NCBI RefSeq assembly: GCF_001984215.1
Contig: NZ_CP019420.1
Coordinates: 5,270,001-5,334,000, forward strand
Source of the DNA: Mycobacterium sp. MS1601
Lineage (GTDB): Bacteria; Actinomycetota; Actinomycetes; Mycobacteriales; Mycobacteriaceae
Length of the DNA: 64,000 nucleotides
Direction of reading: 5' to 3'
Position numbers and translations under genes: made by a program
Notes under the pieces: model-generated
Told to the model about the DNA's origin: nothing
Database searches by the model: none
Seen by the model: the letters and a program-made list of their open reading frames with translations, nothing else
Shown here: piece after piece, positions 1 to 10,337 of the stretch
How the letters are laid out: each line of letters starts with the position of its first letter
Position numbering within the stretch: the stretch's first letter is position 1

Positions 1-726
1 GAGCGCTCGGTGGTGCACGACGTGGCGGGAACCACTGTCGACCCGGTGGACTCGCTGATCGAATTGGGCGGCAAGACGTGGCGTTTCGTCGACACTGCCG
101 GTCTGCGTCGCAAGGTGGGGCAGGCCAGCGGCCATGAGTTCTACGCCTCGGTGCGCACCCACGGCGCCATCGATGCCGCCGAAGTGGCGATCATCTTGAT
201 CGACGCGTCCAAACCGCTGACCGAGCAGGACCAACGGATCCTGACGATGGTCATCGAGGCCGGCCGCGCGGTGGTACTTGCGTTCAACAAGTGGGACCTG
301 GTGGACGAGGACCGGCGCTACCTGTTGGAAAAAGAGATCGACCTCGACTTGGCGCAGGTGCAGTGGGCACCGCGGGTGAACATCTCCGCGATGACAGGGC
401 GCGCGGTGCAGAAGCTGGTACCGGCGTTGGAGACGTCGCTGGCATCGTGGGACACCCGCATCCCCACTGGCCGACTCAACACCTTCCTCAAAGAGGTCAT
501 CGCGGCCACGCCGCCGCCGGTGCGCGGCGGCAAGCAACCCCGGGTGCTGTTTGCCACCCAGGCCACCTCACGTCCGCCCACCTTCGTGTTGTTCACCAGT
601 GGGTTCCTCGAGGCCGGCTACCGACGCTTCCTCGAGCGTCGACTGCGTGAGACGTTCGGGTTCGAAGGCAGCCCCATCCGGATCAACGTGCGGGTGCGCG
701 AGAAGCGGGGCGCGCGCTCGCGCTGA
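1..726 (+). CDS. der: Ribosome biogenesis GTPase Der (EngA), 3' part
   Basis: This is the C-terminal part of the double-GTPase Der, which binds the 50S subunit and is needed for ribosome assembly in the cytoplasm. The frame is open at base 1, so the first GTPase domain lies outside the window. Visible motifs of the second G domain are the switch I region AGTTVDPVD (G2), DTAG (G3), NKWD (G4) and SAMTG (G5). A KH-like RNA-binding tail with [11 protein letters not shown] follows and ends in basic residues, as is usual for the family. It lies 24 bases before a TSUP permease gene. I am confident in the family; only completeness is affected by the window edge. Confidence 0.95.
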   Translation, partial: ERSVVHDVAGTTVDPVDSLIELGGKTWRFVDTAGLRRKVGQASGHEFYASVRTHGAIDAAEVAIILIDASKPLTEQDQRILTMVIEAGRAVVLAFNKWDLVDEDRRYLLEKEIDLDLAQVQWAPRVNISAMTGRAVQKLVPALETSLASWDTRIPTGRLNTFLKEVIAATPPPVRGGKQPRVLFATQATSRPPTFVLFTSGFLEAGYRRFLERRLRETFGFEGSPIRINVRVREKRGARSR

Positions 727-750
727 CGCGGCCTCGATAGGGTTGCCCGA

Positions 751-1533
751 GTGTCCGTCACTCACATGATCCTGATCGCGTTGGCCGGAGTCGGAGCGGG
801 AGCAATCAACGCAGTGGTCGGGTCGGGCACCTTGATCACCTTCCCGACGCTGGTCGCACTCGGATTTCCGCCGGTCACAGCCACGATGTCCAACGCGGTG
901 GGCCTGGTGGCCGGTGGAGTGTCCGGGACCTGGGGCTACCGCCGCGAACTCAAGGGGCAGGGCAGGCTGCTGAAGTGGCAGATGCCCGCCTCGTTCCTGG
1001 GGTCGCTGGTGGGAGCGTGGTTACTGCTGCACCTACCGGACAAGGTCTTCATCCAGGTTGTTCCCGTGCTGTTGGTCGCGGCCCTGGTGTTGGTGGTCCT
1101 GGGGCCCCGGATTCAGGCGTGGGCGCGTCGGCGGGCCGAGATAGCCGGCAACCCGCCAGGTCACCTACCGCCGGCCAAACTGACCGCACTGGTGGCCGGC
1201 ACTTTTGCCGTGGGAATCTACGGCGGCTACTTCACCGCTGCCCAAGGCATCCTGCTGGTCGGCATCATGGGCGCGCTGCTCACCGAGTCGATGCAGCAGA
1301 TGAACGCGGTGAAGAACCTGCTGTCGCTCATCGTGAATCTGGTTGCCGCCGTGGCCTACACGGTGGTGGCGTTCGACCGCATCAGCTGGTTGGTGGTGTT
1401 GTTGATCGCGGTGGGCTCGACCATCGGCGGCTTCCTCGGCGCGCATTACGGCCGTCGACTCTCGCCCGGAGTGCTGCGCGCGGTGATCGTGGTGGTGGGC
1501 CTGATCGGATTGTGGCGGCTGCTCACGGTCTAG
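751..1533 (+). CDS. TSUP-family (TauE/SafE) membrane permease
   Basis: A 260-residue integral membrane protein of the sulfite exporter TauE/SafE (TSUP) type, thought to move small sulfur or organic anions across the inner membrane. The N-terminal half carries GAGAINAVVGSGTLITFPTL and the second half carries the related YGGYFTAAQGILLVGIMG, the internal duplication typical of the family. About eight hydrophobic segments are seen. The GTG start at 751 is the first in-frame start after der and gives a normal length. It is convergent with the photolyase gene, six bases away. The substrate cannot be read from sequence. Confidence 0.85.
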   Translation: MSVTHMILIALAGVGAGAINAVVGSGTLITFPTLVALGFPPVTATMSNAVGLVAGGVSGTWGYRRELKGQGRLLKWQMPASFLGSLVGAWLLLHLPDKVFIQVVPVLLVAALVLVVLGPRIQAWARRRAEIAGNPPGHLPPAKLTALVAGTFAVGIYGGYFTAAQGILLVGIMGALLTESMQQMNAVKNLLSLIVNLVAAVAYTVVAFDRISWLVVLLIAVGSTIGGFLGAHYGRRLSPGVLRAVIVVVGLIGLWRLLTV

Positions 1534-1539
1534 TTGTGA

Positions 1540-3024
1540 TCAGAAGGTGCTGCGGTCGATTTCCTGTTCCAGCACGGCGTCGAGGTCTTTGAGGCGGTCC
1601 ATGGACGACACCATCCGCTGCGTGCGGTTGTTCTTCTCCAGCAGGTCGCGGTGCCGATTCACGAAGGCCCAGTACCCGGCAGTGAACGGGCAGGCGTCCT
1701 CGCCGAGGCGCTTCTTGGGGTCGTAGGCGCAGCTGCCGCAGTGGTCGCTCATCTTGTTGATGTAGGCGCCACCGGAGGTGTACGGCTTGGTCGCCAACAG
1801 GCCCCCGTCGGCGTGCTGGCTCATGCCGACGACGTTGGTGGGCATTACCCAGCGGAAGCCGTCGACGTAGGTGGTGGCGAACCATTCGGTGAGTTCATCG
1901 GGCCGGTAGCCGCGCTGTAGCGCGTGGCTGCCGAGGATCATCAGCCGTTGGATGTGGTGGGTCCACCCGCGGTCGCGGACGCCTTGCAACGCGTGGCGCA
2001 GGCATTCGGCGGTGACGGTGTCGGAGTCCAGATCGGCCCACCACTGCGGTAGTGGTGTGGTGGCGCCCAGCTTGTTCTTGCGGGTGTAGTCCGCACCGAA
2101 GTGCCAGTACAGGTGCCACATGTACTCCCGCCAGCCGAGGATCTGGCGGATGAATCCCTCGACCGCTGCCAGCGGCGCCTGACCGTCGCGGTACGCCTGC
2201 TCAGCGGCGTGCACGGCGTCCAATGGGTGCAGCACCCCGAGGTTCAACGGCACCGACAGCAGCGAATGCGACATTGCCCAGTCCTGGCCCAACATCGCAT
2301 CCTCGAAGCGACCGAACGTGCCGAGACGGTGTTCGATGAACCGCTGCAGTGCGCGCCTGGCTTCGGCCGGTGTGACGGCGAACAGGCGGGGACCGTCGAC
2401 GCCCACGGTGTCCAGTTTCATGGTGTCGAGGTCTTTGCGGATCTGCTGGTCGATGTCGTCTTCGCGCGGCTGGTAGGGCTTGGGAACCTCGAGCGTCGTC
2501 TGCTTTCGGGGTGGCGGTTCGCGATTGTCGTGGTCGTAGTTCCACGTGCCGCCCTCCGGTTCGGAGCCGCGCATCAAGATGTCGAAGCGACGGCGTTGGT
2601 CGCGGTAGAAGTCCTCCATGCGGAACTTGGTGCGCTCGCCGGCCCAGTGTTCGAACTCTTGACGTCCAAGTGCAAACGTCGGTGTGGGTAGGACGTCTTT
2701 GATCAGACCTTGCTTGCGGAGTCGGTGGACGAATTTCTCTGCGGCATGCGAGGTGGGTTCGTGCACCAGGACTGGGCGGCCGAACTGCTCGAGAGCCTCG
2801 GTGTAGGTGTCGGCCCGGACCAGGGTGGCGCGGTCGCCGAGGTCCTTTTCTGCGTGCCGCAGCGCCGAGAGAACGAGGTGCAGTTTCTGGCGGTGGTAGC
2901 GCCGCTTGGTCAGCGCGGACTTGGCTTCGACCAGCAGCACCTGGCGGTGCGCGTGCTGGCCGCCGTAGACCGCCGGGCCGAGTTGGTCGGCGAACAGCCA
3001 CAGAGGAGTGTCGTCCTTCGTCAC
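1540..3024 (-). CDS. Iron-sulfur bacterial photolyase/cryptochrome (PhrB/CryB-like)
   Basis: A 494-residue flavoprotein of the FeS-BCP group, whose characterised members are (6-4) DNA photolyases or photoreceptors that use FAD and a 4Fe-4S cluster. The N-terminal Rossmann part begins LWLFADQLGP, typical of deoxyribodipyrimidine photolyase-related proteins. The helical FAD domain contains RQILGWREYMWHLYW and YVDGFRWVMPTNVVGMSQ. The cluster ligands are visible as a Cys in ECLRHAL and the three Cys of HCGSCAYDPKKRLGEDACPF. Start is GTG at 3024. It lies between core genes and tRNA-Pro and seems unrelated to the lipid locus. Repair and signalling roles cannot be told apart here. Confidence 0.88.
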   Translation of the reverse strand: MTKDDTPLWLFADQLGPAVYGGQHAHRQVLLVEAKSALTKRRYHRQKLHLVLSALRHAEKDLGDRATLVRADTYTEALEQFGRPVLVHEPTSHAAEKFVHRLRKQGLIKDVLPTPTFALGRQEFEHWAGERTKFRMEDFYRDQRRRFDILMRGSEPEGGTWNYDHDNREPPPRKQTTLEVPKPYQPREDDIDQQIRKDLDTMKLDTVGVDGPRLFAVTPAEARRALQRFIEHRLGTFGRFEDAMLGQDWAMSHSLLSVPLNLGVLHPLDAVHAAEQAYRDGQAPLAAVEGFIRQILGWREYMWHLYWHFGADYTRKNKLGATTPLPQWWADLDSDTVTAECLRHALQGVRDRGWTHHIQRLMILGSHALQRGYRPDELTEWFATTYVDGFRWVMPTNVVGMSQHADGGLLATKPYTSGGAYINKMSDHCGSCAYDPKKRLGEDACPFTAGYWAFVNRHRDLLEKNNRTQRMVSSMDRLKDLDAVLEQEIDRSTF

Positions 3025-3124
3025 GGTGTGGGGATGCCCACTGCGCGGCGGGTCACCGCGGTTTCGGTTCCCGGGTCACGCTGATGTAAGCTTTCGACCG
3101 CTGCCGGCGATCCCGGCAGCGCCG

Positions 3125-3198
<74 letters not shown>

Positions 3199-3567
3199 CT
3201 TAGGCCAGAGGCGGTTTCTCGGAAACGAGGAGCCGCCTCCATTTGTCGGCTTACCTAAACGCTCGGTGTGTCGTCGCCGGAATGTTCTCCGCTGAGCGGT
3301 GTCACACGATGTGCCCACGGACGTCCAACTTCGTGGTGAGCTGATCTCCCCGGCGGTCACCCGAAAGGGCGTCTGGGAGCACTTGCATAGACGCCCTAGA
3401 TACTCTATGCGCTAGGCTTGAGGCAGAACCTCCGTTTGACGGGCATGCAGGCATACAGTGCGCCAAAGGTGCGTAGCGGTTCGGACAACGACCCTCTGCC
3501 TCTCGAAACGGATTGCCGTGCAACCGAAGTTCACTGAATCACTCCGCCTAGTCCGCGACCGCTGACG
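3199..3567. other. Intergenic region between tRNA-Pro and rbpA
   Basis: Apart from the hairpin after the tRNA, this stretch has no convincing gene. It holds one clear inverted repeat, AGGGCGTCT (3366-3374) with AGACGCCCT (3389-3397), separated by 14 bases. The repeat lies about 170 bases before the rbpA start and could be a terminator, an operator or a leader hairpin. Composition is slightly less GC-rich than the flanking genes. If the downstream block is an island, its left edge would lie here. Confidence 0.4.
3207..3241 (+). terminator. Hairpin terminator after tRNA-Pro
   Basis: Nine bases after the tRNA a stem GAGGCGG...CCGCCTC (3209-3215 with 3233-3239) encloses an inner CTCG/CGAG pairing. 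There is no long T tract, as is common for mycobacterial terminators. The position after the tRNA supports a terminator role. Confidence 0.6.
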
Positions 3568-3906
3568 ATGGCCAACCAACGCATCAAAGGTAGCCGCCTT
3601 GGTGCCATCAGCTATGAAACCGAACGCAACACGGGCCCTACGCCGACTCATGTCGCGCGTTACCGCACTCCGGACGGCAAAGAGTTCGACGTTCCGTTCG
3701 CCACTGACGCCGAGATCCCCGGCGTTTGGGCATGCCGTAACGGGATGGAGGGGCTCCTGCTGGACGGTGAGGCACCCATGCCGAAGAAGGGCAAGCGGGT
3801 CCGCACCCATTGGGACATGGTGTTGGAACGTCGCACTGTCGAGGAACTCGAGACCCTGTTGAAAGAGCGGCTGGCAATCATCGAGTTACGCCGCCGGGGC
3901 AGCTAG
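3568..3906 (+). CDS. rbpA: RNA polymerase-binding protein RbpA (divergent copy)
   Basis: A 112-residue homologue of RbpA, the actinobacterial transcription activator that binds group 1/2 sigma factors and the RNA polymerase beta subunit and stabilises the open complex. Recognisable blocks are GSRLGAISYETERN, ARYRTPDGKEFDVPFA, AEIPGVWACRNGMEG, the basic linker PKKGKRVRTHWDMVLERR and the C-terminal sigma-interaction helix VEELETLLKERL. Several positions differ from the housekeeping mycobacterial RbpA as I recall it (for example NTGPTPTHV and the RLAIIELRRRGS end), and the locus is not the usual one. This suggests a second, accessory copy. No strong ribosome-binding site precedes the ATG. Confidence 0.9.
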   Translation: MANQRIKGSRLGAISYETERNTGPTPTHVARYRTPDGKEFDVPFATDAEIPGVWACRNGMEGLLLDGEAPMPKKGKRVRTHWDMVLERRTVEELETLLKERLAIIELRRRGS

Positions 3907-3951
3907 CTTGATCGCCTCGACTGCGCGGCTGCCGGATGGGCCCGCGCTGCC

Positions 3952-4101
3952 GTGACAACGAGGAAGATCTGCTTGGAATGCTTCCGGAAGTTGTATCCCG
4001 ACAAAGCGCTACGAAGGATCACGCTCGGCCGCGAATGTGCTGAGTGCCGCGCGGTGACAGAGCAAGCCGAACAGATGGTTCCCGTCGACTCGGGTAACTG
4101 A
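3952..4101 (+). CDS. Small CxxC...CxxC zinc-ribbon protein (49 aa)
   Basis: A short frame from GTG 3952 to TGA 4101 encodes 49 residues with the pattern ICLECF...ECAECR, that is two CxxC knuckles 19 residues apart, in a basic context (RKLYPDKALRRITLGR). Such spacing is typical of small zinc ribbons that bind nucleic acid or protein. It begins 45 bases after rbpA on the same strand, so the two may be co-transcribed. It ends two bases before the end of the convergent 67-aa gene. I do not recognise a named family. The four Cys and compact gene packing argue that it is real, but its short length keeps confidence moderate. Confidence 0.5.
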   Translation: MTTRKICLECFRKLYPDKALRRITLGRECAECRAVTEQAEQMVPVDSGN

Positions 4102-4103
4102 GA

Positions 4104-4307
4104 TCAGGTGCGGCGGCGAAAACGACTGTGATGCTTGCGCTTTTCGTCGCCGCTGACCTCGGTCCAGAGGCCTGCTGCGTACGTGGTGGGCTGCGCGGCG
4201 CCGACGCGGATGATCTCCAGTGAGCCGTCACCGTGCTTGGCAAAGCGATCGCCGAATCTGGCGAACTCGTCGGTGCCGCCGTCGCTGCGCGTCACTTGTA
4301 CTGTCAT
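4104..4307 (-). CDS. Conserved hypothetical protein, 67 aa
   Basis: A small soluble protein beginning MTVQVTRSDGGTDEFARFGD, with a central SLEIIRVGAAQPTTYAAGLW and a strongly basic end (KRKHHSRFRRRT). The ATG at 4307 has a good upstream AGAGGAAA ribosome-binding site. The composition suggests a small beta-rich fold, and the first half looks like short conserved mycobacterial proteins of unknown role. It is convergent with the zinc-ribbon ORF. No function can be assigned. Confidence 0.65.
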   Translation of the reverse strand: MTVQVTRSDGGTDEFARFGDRFAKHGDGSLEIIRVGAAQPTTYAAGLWTEVSGDEKRKHHSRFRRRT

Positions 4308-4428
4308 TGCCTATTTCCTCTGTGGACAAGCCTTTTGGGCGCAGCTGAGGCCGCGCGGTCCGACAGGTGGTCGGACCGCGGTACCAGGGTGACGGCTAGT
4401 GCTTCTTGGCGTGTAGAACATCCTCGGA

Positions 4429-4530
4429 TCACGGCTGGCCGGCTTGGCCTGCGCGCTTGTCGGCGCGCTTCTCTTTGAGCGACTTGCCGGATTTCTTGGT
4501 CATGCTCTGGCGAGGTGACTTGTCGGCCAT
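4429..4530 (-). CDS. Small basic peptide, 33 aa
   Basis: ATG 4530 to TGA 4429 encodes 33 residues, starting MADKSPRQSMTKKSGKSLKE and continuing with KRADKRAGQAGQP. It is very rich in Lys, Arg and Ser, with no hydrophobic core, so it is expected to be disordered and possibly to bind nucleic acid. A GAAGGGG ribosome-binding site precedes the ATG. I recall peptides of this type (MADKSPRQ...KKSGKSLKEKR) as conserved in actinobacteria without a known function. The gene is short enough to be missed by length-filtered gene finders. Confidence 0.6.
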   Translation of the reverse strand: MADKSPRQSMTKKSGKSLKEKRADKRAGQAGQP

Positions 4531-5105
4531 GGCGGCCCCTTCGATGTGGGAACCTGAGCGGTCCCTATGCCACGACCATACACGCCCGCAGCTCCTAACC
4601 TCCGTCGTTGAATGATCCCGGCGTGGTTCGGTGAAATTTCTTGGAGTTCACCGGTTTTAGCGAGGATTCGGCTGGTAGGCGCGAATTCATGTGCAGCAGT
4701 TCAGATCCAAGGCGGCGCACGACACCTGCAGGGCCTCGGGGCGGATGCGGTGATGGACGTTCACGCTGCGCCGCTCGGATTCCACCAGGCCAGGCCTTGC
4801 GTAACTGTCCGAGGTGGTTCTCGTGGAGAACCCAGACCAAGGTGGGCGCTTCAACCACCTCGGCGTGGAAGTGGAATCCAGTAAAACGGTCCACTCCGAG
4901 GTTGCCCGACCCGCCGAGGCGGGCATGTTCACCGAGCAGTGGGGGTGTACACGGTCTTGGCCAGCTCCGAAAACTGCGGTGCCACCCCGGCGCGTCGGGG
5001 ATCCTGCTGCTGAGGTGAACACCACGTGGCTACGGCGTCACGGTTCGGCCTACCACCCGGCGATTCGCCGCCCATAGATAGGGCGGTCACGATAGGAATC
5101 TGGGG
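4531..5105. other. 575-base stretch without a confident gene
   Basis: Several overlapping frames of 75-125 codons are open on both strands, but none has a good start site or a recognisable domain. The minus-strand frame 4595-4894 begins MDRFTGFHFHAEVVEAPTLV and looks protein-like for about 35 residues, then degenerates into Arg/Pro-rich sequence. This could be a decayed gene fragment. An AGGAATCTGGGG segment at the right end serves as the ribosome-binding site of the next gene. Confidence 0.35.
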
Positions 5106-5414
5106 GTGAGCACCCACCACGTGAACTTGACCCCGCAGGAGTCCGCGTTGATTGCCGAGAGTCATCCCGACGCTCTGGCACGCATGGACGAGAAGCTGTT
5201 GAAAGATCTGCAGACCCGCCTGCGCCAGGCCCGGGAGAAGAACTTCAGCCTGCTGCGCCGCCAGGGTGCGGCGCGGGTGGAGGCCGAAGGCGCCCGTGGC
5301 TCGGCTGCGCCGGCCAATGAGAAACGCGGCGAGAAGGTGGAGATCTTCGACGAAGCTCTGGCGCGGGTAGATCAGCGACTAAACGAGGTGAGCGCCGACT
5401 CCGAACGCACGTAG
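5106..5414 (+). CDS. Conserved hypothetical coiled-coil protein, 102 aa
   Basis: A charged soluble protein starting at GTG 5106 with TPQESALIAESHPDALARMD, followed by a helix-rich stretch LLKDLQTRLRQAREKNFSLL and a second helix EIFDEALARVDQRLNEV. The pattern suggests an alpha-helical or coiled-coil protein. AGGAATCTGGGG lies just before the start. The 3' end overlaps the convergent rmlC-rmlD fusion gene by 43 bases. I do not recognise a characterised family. Confidence 0.65.
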   Translation: MSTHHVNLTPQESALIAESHPDALARMDEKLLKDLQTRLRQAREKNFSLLRRQGAARVEAEGARGSAAPANEKRGEKVEIFDEALARVDQRLNEVSADSERT

Positions 5415-6808
5415 GCTGCCAGCGACTCCCCGGCGTCGGCCGGGGTGAAGCCGGTGGCGCTGATCTTCGCCAGGTCGAGCGTGCTGCTGGCGGGACGCGG
5501 CGCCACCGGAGTTGTGGTCGTGGCGAAGTACTGCGCTGTCGACACCCCGCGTACGCGCTGCGGGTCGTGGCCGGCCAGCGCAAACGTCTGGCGCGCGATG
5601 TCGGCCCAGGAGTTCGTTGGACCAGATCCGGTGACGTTGTAAGTCCCATACGGCGCCTGTGTGTCGGTCAGGTGTCGAATGGCCCGCGCAAGCTCGGAGG
5701 TGAACGTCAACCGTCCGAACTGGTCGTCGACGACGGCGGGGTCGATGCCGCGGTCGGCCAGCGTCAGCATGGTCCGTACGAAGTTGCGGCCCGCACCCAC
5801 CACCCAGGACGTGCGCAGGACGTAGTGGCGCGCCACGGTGGCGACGATCTGATCGCCCGCCGCCTTGGTCTGTCCGTACACGCCGAGTGGTGATACGGGA
5901 TCGCTTTCGAGGTACGGCCGTGCCGCGGTGCCGTCGAAAACGTAGTCGGAGGACACATGCACCAGTGTGATCCCGTTGGCGGCGGCGATGCGCGCCAGTG
6001 CGGCCACGCCGGTGACATTGACCGCCCAGGCAGCGGTGCGTCCGTCGGGTGTCTCGGCGGCATCCACGGCAGTGTAGGCCGAGGCGTTGATGATGGTGTC
6101 GTAGTCGCGCCACGGTCGAGACGACTCCACCGATCCCGACGTCAGGTCCAGATCGTCGCGACTGGCGAATTCGACATGGGCCGCATCGGCATACGTAGTG
6201 CGCAGCGCCTGCCCCAACTGGCCAGAAGCGCCTATCACCAGCGTCTTTCGTGGCGGGACTGGCGTGACGTCGGCCAACATCGGTTGGGCACGGTCCTTGG
6301 CGGAAAGCTCCGCGCGCTCCAGTGGGATCGGCCAGGAAATGCCCAGTGTCTGATCTCCCGGATGCACCGACGGATAGTCGACGTCGGAGCAGTAGTGATC
6401 ATTGACCAGGTAGGTGAAGACGGTGCCGGGTTCCAGCGTCTGGAAAGAGTTGCCCACCCCGCGAGGCACGAACACCGCACGCGAGGGATCGAGTTCGGCA
6501 GTGACGACGGTGCCGAACGTCGGTCCGGCCCGCAGGTCCACCCAAGCGCCGAAGATCCTTCCGGTGGCCACCGAGACGAACTTGTCCCACGGCTCGGCAT
6601 GAACGCCGCGGGTGGTGCCCACCGAATCGTTGAAGGAGACGTTGTTCTGCACCGGTCCGAAGTCGGGCATGCCGGCAGCCACCATCTTGGCACGCTGCCA
6701 GTTCTCCTTGAACCACCCGCGGCTGTCACCATGCACCGGCAGTTCCCACACCGTCAACCCTGGAATGGGCGTGCTGGTGGCGCCCAGGGCGTTACCGTAC
6801 TTCGTCAA
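5372..6808 (-). CDS. rmlD: Bifunctional dTDP-4-dehydrorhamnose 3,5-epimerase / reductase (RmlC-RmlD fusion)
   Basis: A 478-residue fusion that would carry out the last two steps of dTDP-L-rhamnose synthesis in the cytoplasm. Residues about 15-190 are an RmlC-type cupin: DSRGWFKENW, the catalytic His region TTRGVHAEPW, FVPRGVGNSF, and a Tyr in NDHYCSDVDY followed by TLGISWP. Residues about 200-470 are RmlD: GASGQLGQAL nucleotide-binding loop, VSSDYVFDG and YGQTK with the YxxxK pair. The only plausible start is TTG at 6808, because no ATG or GTG occurs before the cupin begins. It follows rmlB by 18 bases. Rhamnose from this pathway serves both the arabinogalactan linker and GPL sugars. Confidence 0.9.
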   Translation of the reverse strand: MTKYGNALGATSTPIPGLTVWELPVHGDSRGWFKENWQRAKMVAAGMPDFGPVQNNVSFNDSVGTTRGVHAEPWDKFVSVATGRIFGAWVDLRAGPTFGTVVTAELDPSRAVFVPRGVGNSFQTLEPGTVFTYLVNDHYCSDVDYPSVHPGDQTLGISWPIPLERAELSAKDRAQPMLADVTPVPPRKTLVIGASGQLGQALRTTYADAAHVEFASRDDLDLTSGSVESSRPWRDYDTIINASAYTAVDAAETPDGRTAAWAVNVTGVAALARIAAANGITLVHVSSDYVFDGTAARPYLESDPVSPLGVYGQTKAAGDQIVATVARHYVLRTSWVVGAGRNFVRTMLTLADRGIDPAVVDDQFGRLTFTSELARAIRHLTDTQAPYGTYNVTGSGPTNSWADIARQTFALAGHDPQRVRGVSTAQYFATTTTPVAPRPASSTLDLAKISATGFTPADAGESLAAYVRSESALTSFSR

Positions 6809-6826
6809 CGTTGTTCCGTCACTCCA

Positions 6827-8705
<1,879 letters not shown>

Positions 8706-8709
<4 letters not shown>

Positions 8710-10337
8710 TGCGGACTGTCCTGTGTGTCTTGGCTTTCGGATGTGGCGGACGATGTGTCCTTGCCGTTGTCGCCCGTGTCATCACCGGAGTCCTCGGTGC
8801 TGGTCTGCGTGACGTCGGATGGTGACTCGGTCGGAGATTCGGTGTCGTCTTCGGCTGGTTCAACGTCGGTGTCTGTGTCGGCGTCGACATCGGTGGTCTC
8901 GTCGTCCGCCGGCTCGGTGTCGGTGACCGGTTCGGGGTCGCTGTCGTCGGGGTCCGTGCTGTCGGAGGTTGTGGTGTCGGAGGATGTGGTGAGGCTCAGC
9001 GGCGTCGACGGCGTCGTGTCCTCGGTGTCGGTTGTCGCCGTGGTGGTGGACTCGGCCTCGACGGGTGTGTCGTCGCCGACCAGCTCGGTGCTCTCCGGTG
9101 TGGCAGCTGTGGTGGTGAGGGCGGCGACCGCGTTCTTGATGGCCTCCGGGATGGTCAGTAACCCAGGCCAGGGATTGGCGGGGCCGTCCGGGCCATCCGG
9201 ATCGTGACCGTAGAGAAAGGCATTGACCACTTCGCCGGGTGTCCGTGCCAATGCGTTGAGGGTCGCCTGGAGATCGCCTGCCGCCGCGGACGATGACGCG
9301 GTACCCAACGACCGTGAGGCCGCCTGCGCTGCGCTGCTCACCGGAGAGAAGATGATCCCGAGTGCGATGCCGGGTCCCGACTGCAGTACGGTCGCGCCGT
9401 TCTGTAGGAACGACAGCGCTATGGCCAGCGGTCCGGTGGCGGTCACCGTGTTGTTGCTGCCGAAGAGGTTGAAAGCTGCTGACAACAATGAAGTTCCGGC
9501 TTCGACAATGACCTGGTTGCCGCTGCCCAGGAAGTTCGCTGCTGTGGCGAGGATGCCCGCCACCTCAACCACGCTGTCGCTGAGGTAGTTGACGGCGCCC
9601 CCGAAGAAGTTCTGCACCAACACCGTGCCGTTGCCGAGCAGGTTGAGAGCCAGCGCGCCCAGAAGGCCCGCTGTGGTTGATTGCTGTCCAGTGCCTCCGG
9701 GTGAGACGCCGAGCGCGAGATTGAGCAGTCCGATCGCCGAGGCGATCCCCGGACCCAGCTGCACCACGAGGTTTGCCACACCACTGGTACCGCTGGGCTC
9801 GGGGTACTGGCTACCGGTGCCGTTGCCGACGCCGAGAACCAGGTTCAGGCCACCGAGTGCCGCAGAACCTCCCGGACCCAACTGCAGCGCAAGGTTTCCG
9901 GCCCCGATGACACTGGTGGTTTGTGGACCGGTGCCGTTGATGCCCAAAGCGAGGCTGAGAGTCCCGATCATGGAAGCAGTGCCTTGACCGAGCTGGCTGG
10001 CCAGGCTGAAGAAGGAGGTCAGCGCATTGGCTGCCGCACTGTTGCCAACAGCCGAGGTGAAGGTGAACAGGCTGGCGGACACGGCAGCGCTGGCGCTGTT
10101 GCCCAGGGCGAGCGCACCGCTGAAGTAGCCGGTGGTCGCATCAGCCTGCGCCCCTTCGCCTATCGCGATGGCATAGCTGGTCAGGTTGCTGGTGCAGCCG
10201 TTCCCGTTGCCGATCCCGAAGATCGAGAAGCACGTGGCGCTGGCAGTGGGCGCCACGTGTAACGGCGCTGCCACAAGTGCACTTGTGACCATTACTGCTG
10301 CGATAGATCTTCTAGCCCGAACTGGATTCATCGACAT
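8706..10337 (-). CDS. Secreted repetitive protein with acidic Thr/Ser/Asp-rich tail
   Basis: A 543-residue exported protein of no family I can name. The first 34 residues look like a signal peptide (basic RARRS, hydrophobic [15 protein letters not shown], cleavage near ASAT). The start is ATG 10337 or more likely ATG 10331, judged by AAGG spacing. Residues about 35-340 are degenerate repeats rich in Gly, Asn, Leu and Ala ([38 protein letters not shown]), resembling a beta-solenoid or PGRS-like surface array. Residues about 410-543 are a disordered, strongly acidic Thr/Ser/Asp/Glu tail that could be O-mannosylated. It heads the rml operon and overlaps rmlA by four bases. Confidence 0.75.
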
